Shown here: piece by piece, positions 13,388 through 22,438 of the stretch
How the letters are laid out: each line of letters opens with the position of its first letter
Numbering within the stretch: position 1 is the stretch's first letter
Assembly: GCA_963383645.1 (NCBI GenBank)
Contig: OY726560.1
Coordinates: 86,281,093-86,345,092 of the forward strand
Origin: Muscardinus avellanarius
Taxonomy: Eukaryota; Chordata; Mammalia; Rodentia; Gliridae
DNA: 64,000 bases
Direction: 5' to 3'
Made by a program: the position numbers and the translations under genes
The notes under the pieces: generated by a model
Databases searched by the model: none
What the model was told of the DNA's origin: nothing
Seen by the model: the letters and a program-made list of their open reading frames with translations, nothing else

Positions 13388-14565
13388 AAGAGGGCATAGG
13401 TCCAACACAATATTGGCACTGGTAAAACTTTCTCAACAAGACCCCAAAGGCATAAGCAATTAAAAGTGGATCAATATGGAGAATTGCATTAAACTAAAGA
13501 GCTTCTGTAGAGCAAAGAAAACTATCAAGAACTTCACAAGAGAGCAGAATAAATGGGAAAAACTTTTTGCCAGATACTCCTTCAAGAAAGTATTAATATC
13601 TAGAATATATAGAGAACTAAAAAACCTGAGAACTAAGTAAACAAATAGACCAGTTAAAAAATAAACAAGTGAACTAGACACTTCACAAAAATTCAAATGG
13701 CAAATAAATGTATGAGATGTGCTCAATATCATTAGCAATTAGAGAGATGCAAAATTAAAACTACCCTGAGATTTCACCTAACTCCAACTAGAATGGCAAT
13801 CATTCAAAAAACAAACAACAACAAATGCTGGCGAGGATGTGGAGAAGTGGGAACTCTAAAACATTGTTGGTGGGATTGCAAATTAGTGCAACCACTTTGG
13901 AAAACTGTATAGAAGATCCTCAGAAGAATGGGAACTAAATTACCATATGATCCAGCAATACCACTTCTGGGTACCTATCCAAAAGGATGAAACCAAACTA
14001 CCAAACTAATATATGTGTATCTATGTTCATAACTGCACAATTCAATTGTCAAACTATGGAACCACGCAAGTTGTCCATCAACAGATGAGTGGATTACAAA
14101 AGTATGGGGTATGTACACAATGGAATTTTACTCAGCCATAAAGAAAAACACAATTATGTCATTTACAGGGAAATGAATGAAAGTGGAGAATATTATGCTA
14201 AGTGAGTTAGTCAGAAAGTCACAAAAAATAAGAAATCAGATGCTCTCGTAATATGCAGAAGCTAGGGCGAAAATGTGTCATAGAAGAAACTCTAGATGGA
14301 GAAGGAGATACTATAGATGAGTAAATAAGGCAACCTAATTGAGGGAGATGAGAGGAGGGAAAAGGAAAATTTCCTTATATATGCAATGTACATAAACAAA
14401 CATATCAGTTAATCTTTAAGTCAAACAGGAGGAGGGAGGGGAAAATGGGACAGGAATTGGGTAAGGGCTAATTGGGTGATGTGTGCATGTATGCCTATAT
14501 ATTTTTGTACTTCATTAAGATACATGTATGACTACAATGCATAAATACAAAATTTAAAAATAAAT

Positions 14566-14891
14566 AAGACAAAATTAAGAAGATTGACTCTTAATACTTA
14601 TTTCAAGTCACATAACTACATTTTCTAAAGACTGCAAAACAATAGAAGCTTTGCAGTTCTTCCAAGATGTTTGATGAAATGATATTTCTACATGGTGACT
14701 TGGTCACCAAAGTCTGAAATATGGCAATCAGGAGTGCATATTAATGCTTATTAAAGCAACATAACTTCTAGAGTTTCAGCAGTATTTGAAAGTATTTGAT
14801 TCCCACCAATTACTCAGCAAATCCCTGTTAAATCAGTATAGTATATATTGTGATATATAATCAAAGAAACTCTTCCAGAACTTTAAGGAAG
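14566..14891. other. Unassigned DNA between two L1 tails
   Basis: No gene or recognisable repeat. AT-rich DNA between the tail of the 9-kb L1-A and the start of the next L1-A fragment. Confidence 0.4.
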
Positions 14892-15535
14892 TAACTTACA
14901 GAATGATCCAGCAATACCACTTTTGGGTATCTACCCAAAAGAATGGAAACCAAACTCCCAAACTAATGCATGGGTTTTTATGTTCATAGCAGTACAATTC
15001 ACCATTGCCAAACTATAGAATCAGCCAAGATGTCCATCAACAGACAAACGGATTACAAAACTATGGGATATGTACACAATTAAATTTTGCTCAGCCATAA
15101 AAAAGAACAAAATTATGTAATTTGCAGTGAAATTGATGAAATGGGAAAACATTATGCTGATACTAGTCAGTTACAAAAAGTAAAAAAAAAAAAAAAAAGG
15201 ATGCTCTTCCTACTTTGTGAAATCTAGGAAAAAATAGTTCATAAGAGAAACAATAGACAATGAAGGAAAAACCATAAATGAGCAAGTAAAGTATCTGAAG
15301 ATGATTGAAGGGAGGAAGAGGAAAATTCTTGAAATTCTCTAATTCACGTGATGTAAATTCACAAATATTTCAAAGTCAATCACTAAACGAAACATATGAA
15401 GAAGGGTTGAAGGAGGGAACATGGTGCTAATTGGAGAAGGGATATGCGAGTGATGTGTATATATATGCCTCTACCATCTTGTACTTCACTAAGATATATG
15501 ACTACAATGCATTAATAGAAAGAAAATTTAAATTT
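14892..15535 (+). mobile_element. L1-A 3' fragment
   Basis: 5'-truncated L1-A starting in the ORF2 C-terminus (GATCCAGCAATACCAC) and running to a degraded 3' end (TATATGACTACAATGCATTAATAG). An internal A-run at 15184-15198 replaces a few bases. No ORF remains. Confidence 0.85.
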
Positions 15536-16807
15536 AAAAAGCTTCCTGGAACTTAAAATTTTATTCACAAAATAGATGATCAACGATACCTATTTATCAG
15601 GATGCATAATATTAAGATAACAATGCATATGATATACAATACAGATTTTCATTTAAGCATCAGTAGGATACCTAAATGATAAATATAGATATAAATCAAA
15701 TCAGGGCATTTTGAAAAATACTTTTAGAGATTTTATGTCTTTGTATTGTAAACTTTAAAAAAGTAAGAGTTGTCATAAATGTCTTGTACTATAAAACAAA
15801 ACAATGAGGTGCCAAAATATACTGATTATGAAAATAAGACTTCAAAGCACAATATATGGTTAATTTCCAGATAGACTGCACTCTTAAAAGTTACTCTCAG
15901 TCTTTGAAGCAGTGTATTCCTCAACTTTCTTTGCCATGGTTTGTTTGTTGAAACTAAAAAATACTCAGTCTGGCTCCTGCAGTAAACCAGCATGGAAAGG
16001 GCCACCCATGATGTCACAGAACTCCTGAACTCTTGTTATTGACTTGGAAAGAAAAAAGATTGACCATATTCTGTAGAATCCGAACATGTCACAAAATATA
16101 TATTAAATATAAATATTTTCCTGAATATACCTTGCATATCGTGAGTCTGTTTTTGTTTTCCTGAAATACATAAAGGAACTGATTAAATTTAGGATATAAA
16201 AGGGCAGTTTGATGATAAATGTATATCACTTGATAATAAAATTACTTAATGTTTTATCATGGTTCTTTTAGTAATTTAATATTTATTTTTAAAAGTTGTT
16301 TGTGAAGATTGCCTTTGAAGAATCTGCAAATGTCTGCTTTTTTCCAACTTTGATATGATATGATTTCTTTACTAAGAGAGCAGTGTTTACTGATGACAAG
16401 AGGTATCTGAAACCAATTTCTGTTTGCTAATAATTGACCACAGAAATAGACATAAGGGCTTTAACCAATTATCTAAACTCAACCTCATATTTAGTCTCAT
16501 AGGCTGAATTCAATTTTAGTGGAGATATTTTTAAGATGTCATCATTCTTGGTAATATAATACATTGTATCAGAGGCTGTATCTTTTACCCTGACCATTTT
16601 AGTACATCTTCCTATTTTTAAATTCTACTGTTTTAGTATTGTGGTTGACCCTTCTCATACTGGTTTACTTCATAAGTCTGACTGAGCATTATTCAGCCTC
16701 AGCCAACAAATTTTGTCAAAAAAGGGTAAAATAACATCCTGCTTCAAAGAACAAAAGTAACTTTAAGAAGTACAATATATGCAGAAATTAAATATACATT
16801 GTACCTT
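15536..16807. other. Unassigned unique DNA
   Basis: AT-rich sequence without a recognisable exon, RNA gene or repeat. The 63-codon frame at 15826-16017 shows no motif I know. Confidence 0.45.
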
Positions 16808-17016
16808 TGTGGGGGGGGGGAGCTGGGGATTGAACACAGGGACATTCTATCTCCAAGCTATACCTCCAAAATTATTTTTCTTATTTTGAAATAAGATGTT
16901 GCTCAGTTTAGAACGGCTAAGTTGCTGAGGCTGGTTGCAAACCTGTGATCCTCCTGCCTCAACCTCCCCTCCACATTATGGAATTACAGGTTTGCATCAC
17001 AATACCCTATTGCCTT
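16808..17016 (-). repeat. B1-dID-like SINE, antisense
   Basis: Antisense SINE with GCTGGGGATTGAACACAGGG, a TTATTTTGAAATAAGATG linker and the TGATCCTCCTGCCTCAACCTCC head. A G9 run at 16811-16820 marks the tail side. Confidence 0.85.
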
Positions 17017-17195
17017 GTACTGTATTTTAAAGTCTTATTTTTGTAACCAATATATTTTGGCATGTCAAATCAGTTGTTTATGTAGAAATTATTTTAATAT
17101 GAGGGTTCAAAACATTTTGATTACTATATAACATTCTTTAGCTCTAATAAAACTATTTTTAACAAGTACACATTCAAAAATGAGTAAAATATGTT

Positions 17196-17206
17196 CACTA
17201 ATTTTA
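17196..17206. repeat. Target-site duplication, left copy
   Basis: CACTAATTTTA here is repeated exactly at 19979-19989. On the element's sense strand the site reads ATTT/AAAATTAG, matching the TT/AAAA preference of L1 endonuclease. It brackets one complete retrotransposition event. Confidence 0.9.
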
Positions 17207-17399
17207 TTTTATTTTATTTTTATTTTTTTTCATATTTATTTTTAATTGGTGCACTGTATTCATACATCATAGTGGGATACATACTTTTGTAGATATACAT
17301 GCACACATTGCCCAGTCAGCCCCCACTCGATCCCCACCCCGTTCTCTCCCTATCCCCCCTCCTATGCTTGGCTTAGTAGTTGACATCTAGTATTATAGC

Positions 17400-18289
17400 A
17401 ATTTATCCAAAATTTAAAATGATAATCTCACATAACAGTTTCATTTGTCTGATACCAAGCTTTTGATGACTTAAAGATAACATTTCAATATTTCTTTTTG
17501 CTTTCTTTCTTACCAGAGAATCTATTTTTTTCTATTTTTTAGGTGAAATTATCATATATTTATATATTTATTTTTCAGAAAAAAAATCTATCCTAATATG
17601 GAATATGGACTCTAGGTACCCACATCGATCTTGAAAAAGAACAAAGCTAGAAGATATATATTTTCTGATTTCAAACCATATAAAGCTACAATAATTGAAA
17701 CAGTGTAGTACTATTCTAAAGGCAGATATATAAACCATTGGAGTTAAATAAAAGCCTAGACCTAAATTCTTCCCTATATTGTCGTTATTTTTAACAAGGT
17801 TTCCACGAACATTTGGTGGTAGAAATAATAATCTTTTAACTAAATATTGTTGAAAAATAATAATTACATGGAAAAGAATAAAATTGGACCCTTACCTAAT
17901 CCCATATACAAATATTAACTCAAAATAGATAAAAGACCTAAATATAAATCTTAAGACTATAAACTTTTAGGAGAAAATCTGGGTCATAAAACCTCACAAC
18001 ATTGAAATTGGCAGTGATTTCTTGGTTATGATTTCAATGGCACAGGCAACAGAAGAGTATACAAACTCCCTAAAAAATAAAAAACATATTGTATATCCAA
18101 AGACAATGTAAACAGAGTTAACAGTTACTAATAGAATGGGATAAAATATTTCCAAATGCTATATCTGAAGGTATATTAATATTCCAACTAGAAATCCTAA
18201 AAATTAACAACAATAAAGGCAAACAATACCCTTTAGAGATAGGTAACAGACAAACATAAATAATGAATCTCCACAGATAACCAATCTTA
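17400..18289 (+). other. Captured DNA in place of ORF2, incl. ancient L1 ORF2 in opposite orientation
   Basis: Between the ORF1/ORF2 spacer and the 3'UTR of the HAL1-like element. Plus-strand bases about 17575-18235 read as an ancient mammalian L1 ORF2 C-terminal region (TTGGACCCTTACCTAATCCC, ACTCAAAATAGATAAAAGAC, GATTTCTTGGTTATGATTTC, GCACAGGCAACAGAAGAG), that is, antisense to the host element. Bases 17400-17575 are unassigned. It encodes nothing visible. The copy at 55077 carries the same sequence and the same junction with the 3'UTR. Confidence 0.85.
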
Positions 18290-18403
18290 GTTGTCTGTTG
18301 GATGGAAAATCTTGTTTCTCTAGTTCTGATGTGTGTTACCTATTTCTTCTTTGTAGTTAATCTCTTTGAGTATTTTCTCTAGTGCTGGTTTTGAAGACAT
18401 AAA

Positions 18404-19249
18404 TTACTTCAGTTTCTGTTTGTCATGGAAGCTTCTTATTTCTCCATCTAATTTGATAGAAAGTTTTGCTGGGTAGGAAATTTTTGGCTGGAAGTTGTTT
18501 TCTTTCAGGGTTAGGAATATGTTACTCCAAGCCCTTCTGGCTCTCATGACTTGGTTTGGGAAGTCTGGAGTGATTCTAATTGGTTTGCCTCTGAATGTCA
18601 CTTGGCCCTTTGCTTTTGTTGCCTTTAAGATTCTCTGCTTGGCTTCCACATTGGTCATTTTGACAATTATGTGGCGTGGGGATCCTCTTCTCCGATCCTG
18701 TCTAAAGGGAGTTCTATAAGTTTCCTGGACCTGCGTATCGACCTCTTGCTCTATGTCTGGAAAATTTTCTGCTATTACTTCCTTGAAGAGATTGTTGATC
18801 CCTTTGGTTTCACTTTCTTTTCCCTCCTCTATTCCAATTATTCTTAGGTTAGCTCTCTTAAAATGGGCCCATATTTCTTCAATATCAGATTCCTGCTGTC
18901 GGATATTTTTTCCTAGATTAGAAATTATGCGTTCATTTTTGGAATGATCATCTTCTAAGAGTGAGATTCTGTTCTCCATGTGTTCTAATCGGTTGTTTGT
19001 GCTTTGAATTGAGGCCTTTACTTCATTAATTGCATCCTTTATCTCTTTTTGGCTCTCTCTGAGTTCTTTTTGAAGCACCTCTATTATTTCTACAGTTATT
19101 TTCCTGATTTGATCTTCTAGAAATCTCTGATTTTCTGTTTTATCGGGTTCTGATGTTGTGGGGTTGTGAGCATTCATTGCTCCAGTGTTATTCCTCTTTC
19201 CCATGATTTCGGAAGTTTGTGCCTTCTCTGGGTTCTTCCCTTGGGTCAC
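18404..19249 (-). CDS. ORF1 protein (L1 ORF1p-like RNA-binding chaperone) of the HAL1-like element
   Basis: A 281-codon open frame. L1 ORF1p is a trimeric RNA-binding protein that coats the element RNA. Residues about 35-125 look like the coiled coil (IRKITVEIIEVLQKELRES, NRLEHMENRISLLEDD). The RRM starts near residue 132 (RANLRIIGIEEGKE) and includes PRHIIVKMTN (191-200). The C-terminal domain spans about 218-275 (FRGKPIRITPDF, NFQPKISYPAKLSIKLDGE). L1-B ORF1 starts with MGRNQKN, so the homologous start here is probably Met16 (MGKRNN). The TAA at 18404-18406 follows DKQKLK, and related copies continue with a Lys codon and about 30-45 more residues. The C-terminal tail is therefore lost by one nonsense change or reduced in this family. 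Otherwise the frame is unbroken. Confidence 0.85.
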   Translation of the reverse strand: MTQGKNPEKAQTSEIMGKRNNTGAMNAHNPTTSEPDKTENQRFLEDQIRKITVEIIEVLQKELRESQKEIKDAINEVKASIQSTNNRLEHMENRISLLEDDHSKNERIISNLGKNIRQQESDIEEIWAHFKRANLRIIGIEEGKESETKGINNLFKEVIAENFPDIEQEVDTQVQETYRTPFRQDRRRGSPRHIIVKMTNVEAKQRILKATKAKGQVTFRGKPIRITPDFPNQVMRARRAWSNIFLTLKENNFQPKISYPAKLSIKLDGEIRSFHDKQKLK

Positions 19250-19978
19250 TATGACTTCACTTAAGGTGCTCTGGATCTCGAGTCAGTAGTATCTCAGACC
19301 CCACTACTCCTTTACTGGGTTGTATCACAGAGTCTCCGACCCAGAGAGTCGATAGAGGCTGCTTTAGATTGTGGGGGGTGCCAGGTTGCACGTTCTCCTA
19401 TGGTGTGATATCACTGCCACCGCCCCTCTCCCCCTGGGTCAAGTCCCAGTGAGTACAGTATTGGGATTTCTCCACTGTGGCCCGCAATTTGACTCACTGT
19501 TCTTGAGTACGCCGATGTAGCTGTAGTGAATTCGGTGCTGCTGCCGCCGGTGGCAATATGGCGCCGCTGCTACGCCCTCGGCTGTTAGGCTGGCGTTTTT
19601 TTTTTTCTTGGTTTTGATTTCCACTCTGAATCCCTGCAGCGTGTGCTGAGCTCAGACACTGGGAGCTTTAGATGTCCTCTGCGCCGAGAAATCCCGCCTG
19701 GCTGTTCCGCAGCAGCTCCCCTCGGCTTGTTGTGGCCATCCTGTGAATTCGTCGGCAGTATGGCGCTGCTGCCGCGTCTGCCGCGTCCTCGGGCATGAGG
19801 ATCTCCTCTGTGGCTCTGTTCTCAGTCCGCTTTCTCTCTGGAGCCTGGTGATTTTTTTTGTTTCTCTGGTGATGTTGTTTTCTGGCTTTGAAAGGCGCTG
19901 ATTTTGTGGTAATGGATATTTGTTGTTAGCGGGGCTCTTAAGCCCCGCTTTTCTCGGTCGCCATCTTCCTGGAAGTCC
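19250..19978 (-). promoter_or_regulatory. 5'UTR/promoter region of the HAL1-like element
   Basis: A 729-nt region, clearly richer in G+C and CpG than its surroundings. It does not resemble the much longer 5'UTRs of L1-A or L1-B beyond the first 20-25 bases. The sense strand starts GGACTTCCAGGAAGATGGCG, and GCCATCTT (19960-19967 on the plus strand) fits the YY1 consensus found at the very 5' end of mammalian L1s. A GCGGGGCTTAAGAGCCCCGC palindrome (19930-19949) follows at once. Confidence 0.7.
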
Positions 19979-19989
19979 CACTAATTTTA
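19979..19989. repeat. Target-site duplication, right copy
   Basis: Exact repeat of the 11 bases at 17196-17206, immediately outside the 5' end of the HAL1-like element. Confidence 0.9.
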
Positions 19990-20037
19990 AATATTTGGAA
20001 CTTCTTGCATATTTTATAATCATTTTAGAGTTATATA

Positions 20038-20600
20038 AAGAAATAAAACCAAACTACCAAACTAATTCATGCATATCTATGTTCATAGCTGAACAAGTCA
20101 CCATCGCCAAACTATGGAACCAGCCAAGATGTCCATCAACAGATGAATGGATTACAAAACTGTGGGATATGTACACAGTGGAATTTTATTCAGCCATAAA
20201 GAAAAACACAATTACATCATTTACAGGGAAATAGATAAAACTGGAGGACATTATGCTAAGTGAGATTAGTCATAAAACAGAAGATATCAGATACTTCCCC
20301 TAATATGCAAATGCTGAGGAGAAATGGGTAACAGGAGGAATTCTAGATGAAGGAGATCCTATAGAGGAACAAATAAAGCCGCCTAACTGAGGGTATGGGA
20401 GGGGGGAGAGAGAAACTCTCTAAAGCACATAATGTACTTAAACAAACATATCAAACTTAATCACTAAGCCAAGCATCGGAAGGAGGAATGGGGAAGGAGT
20501 GGGGTGGGGATTGAGTAAGAGCTAAGTGGGTGATGGAGCAAGTCTTTTATCCCCTTTAAGATGTATGACTACAATGCACCAATAAAAAATTAAAAACTGA
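20038..20600 (+). mobile_element. L1-A 3' fragment
   Basis: A 5'-truncated sense L1-A from the ORF2 C-terminus (CCAAACTACCAAACTAATTC, then a WNQPRCPSTDEWITKLWDMY-coding stretch) through the 3'UTR to AATGCACCAATAAAAAATT. It lies 59 bases right of the HAL1-like element but outside its target duplication, so it is a separate event. Confidence 0.9.
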
Positions 20601-20607
20601 AGCTTCA

Positions 20608-20816
20608 GCCAGGTGTGGTGGTGCACACTTGTAATTCCAGCATTCAAGAAGATGAGACCGGAGGATCATGGTTTATGGCCAACCTCAGCTACTTAGTGAG
20701 GCCCTCTGCAAATTGGTGAGACCCTGTTTCAAAATAAAGAATAAAAAATAGGGCAGGGGGTGTAGCTCGGAGATTGAATGTCCTTGGGTTCCATCTCCAG
20801 ACCCGAAAAAAAAAAA
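20608..20816 (+). repeat. B1-dID-like SINE with target duplication
   Basis: Sense SINE (variant A, with the duplicated CTTAGTGAGGCCCTC/GTGAGACCCTG linker and GGGGGTGTAGCTCGG). Near-perfect flanks TGAAGCTTCA (20598-20607) and TGAAGCATCA (20817-20826). Little decay; one of the younger copies. Confidence 0.95.
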
Positions 20817-20826
20817 TGAAGCATCA

Positions 20827-21811
20827 ACTCGTGTCTGAGAATTTATAGGTTGCTGGGCTGATGAAAGGTGTTGAAACTAATAGTTCTAGCAAGCATGTGG
20901 CTACATACATACTAAGTGAACTTTTCTGGAGGATGCTAAAAAAATAAAGATGCAGACTAATACATATGTTGTTGCCAAGATTATTCTTCAGAAATACAAT
21001 TCTAAATATAAGTTTTCTGAGCTATTTTTAAGGTTTCCATAATTGATTTTCAAATCAGCAACAAGACCAAAGCCATGGCCCTTGGAGGTTCTAAGTGGCT
21101 TCTGTTCCCAGAGTGAAGGCATCAGTTGAAGTGTCATTCTGCAAGACAATGAACAATGACCTCAGGACCCAAACCCACCACCCCTCAATGCTTCTGTAAC
21201 TGAAAGTAGACTCAAGTTCCAACAGGTCCCAATAAGTATGATGTAAGGTGTGACCAAGGAAGAGTTGTACCAAACTCCAAATGAACTGCATAGCTTTTCA
21301 ATTTATACAGATAGAATCCTAAGAAATGCATGTTAGAATGGGTATTAATCATATGTGGTAATGATGAAAGGAAAACACATTTGGATCAGGCCAAAATTAT
21401 AGATATGGCCTTAGCAACCTGAGGTTAATCTTGGGATATTAAGAATTACTGTAACAGCTCACTTAGTCATTTAGCTTAAGCATGGACCTACAATAAATGA
21501 CAGTAAAATGCCAGAATTGCCTAGAAACACTGCAGAGAAAGATACTCAGAGATTTAAGGGAATTGGGATGTTAGAGGAGGTAAATGATATATGAGCTGCT
21601 CATCACCCTGGAAAAGTCCAGAGAATGTTTTGGGGCTGTAAAAAATTTAAAGTTTTAACTTGTTTCCACAAAATAAAATTTTTTTTTCTACCCTCCCAAC
21701 ACAGGTGGCACATTTCTTTTCATATTATTTTTTTTCTCACCACATTTGAAATTATTAGGACTATCTCTTTGTGACTGCTTTTAAGTAACTGATCTGTGTT
21801 AAAATATATAG
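20827..21811. other. Unassigned unique DNA
   Basis: No convincing exon or repeat. Open frames (such as 21091-21291 on the minus strand) are short and motif-free. A pyrimidine-rich run at 21683-21719 ends at the AT-rich flank of the next SINE. Confidence 0.45.
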
Positions 21812-22017
21812 CAAGCCAGGCATGGTGGTGGATGCTTGTAATCCCAGTACTTGGGAGGCTGAGACAGGAGGATTGCAGGTTCAAAGCCAGCCTCAGCAAT
21901 GTAAAGAGGCTCTCAGAAACCAAATAAAATTCTGTTTACAAATAAAGAAATAAATTGGGCTGGGTACATAGTTTAGAGGTAGAATGTCTCAGTTCAATCC
22001 CCAGTACCAAAAAAAAT
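21812..22017 (+). repeat. B1-dID-like SINE
   Basis: A complete sense SINE, GCCAGGCATGGTGGTG at the start and TTCAATCCCCAGTACC plus an A-run at the end. Confidence 0.92.
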
Positions 22018-22241
22018 AATAACCCAGAAAATACATAATTACTCTATACTTTTATCATTTTATATATAGGAATAAAATAGCTAATTATCTGATTATAATT
22101 TTCTAGTATAAATTATACTAGAGAAAAATAAGACCTTAATGAATTTATTTTACTAGAAAATATATTTAAAATAGATACAAGAAGAGTGATACATAAGCAG
22201 CTTTTGTGAATAAGATATAAATAAAATAATAAAATTATTTT

Positions 22242-22424
22242 TTTGCGGAGGGCATTCAACCTCCGAGCTATACTCGCTGCCCTATTTTTTATTCTTTATT
22301 TTGAAACCGAGTCTCACTGAGTTCAGAGGGCCTCACTAAGTAGCTGAGGCTGTCTGTGAACCATGATCCTCTGATCTCAACCTCCTGAATGCTGGGATTA
22401 CAAGAGTGCGCCACCACACCTGGC
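22242..22424 (-). repeat. B1-dID-like SINE, antisense, with target duplication
   Basis: Antisense SINE flanked by ATAAAATTATTTTT (22229-22242 and 22425-22438). The head ends with GCGCCACCACACCTGGC, and CpGs are still present in CCTCCGAGC and ACTCGCTG. Confidence 0.93.
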
Positions 22425-22438
22425 ATAAAATTATTTTT

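Larger units (their letters stand above)
5400..14565 (+). mobile_element. L1-A, near full-length, sense, with nested insertions
   Basis: An older L1 running from the 5'UTR (about 5400-6460, aligned by eye to the antisense L1-A 5'UTR at 47100-48200), through ORF1 (about 6460-6975 and 8930-9600), ORF2 (about 9680-14150), 3'UTR and the AT-rich tail near 14520-14565. It is broken by a truncated L1-B, a SINE piece, a U6 pseudogene, a solo LTR and a SINE. ORF1 and ORF2 contain many stops and frameshifts. The exact 5' end is uncertain by about 100-250 bases. Confidence 0.85.
17207..19978 (-). mobile_element. Full-length ORF1-only (HAL1-like) chimeric retrotransposon
   Basis: A 2,772-bp element on the minus strand, bounded by a perfect 11-bp target duplication. 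Order: 5'UTR 19978-19250; ORF1 19249-18404; short ORF1/ORF2 spacer to about 18290; about 0.9 kb of non-L1-A DNA (18289-17400) where ORF2 should be; L1-A-type 3'UTR (about 17399-17240, with AAGCCAAGCAT and GCACCAATTAAAAATAA); tail of AAAAT repeats 17239-17207. It encodes no endonuclease or reverse transcriptase, so movement must depend on an L1 in trans. HAL1 elements of other mammals have the same ORF1-only logic. The captured segment and its shared copy at 55 kb make this a distinct family. Confidence 0.88.

Noticed and set aside
19652..20023. 123-codon Arg/Pro-rich frame upstream of ORF1 in the HAL1-like element
   Set aside because: It begins outside the element, in flanking DNA, and runs through the G+C-rich 5'UTR. 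A chance frame is the simplest reading.
17207..20600. Reading the inverted ORF1/5'UTR block plus the sense L1-A tail at 20038 as one twin-primed L1
   Set aside because: The 11-bp duplication closes the minus-strand unit at 17196/19989, and that unit has its own 3'UTR and tail at 17207-17400. The 20038-20600 tail lies outside and is separate.
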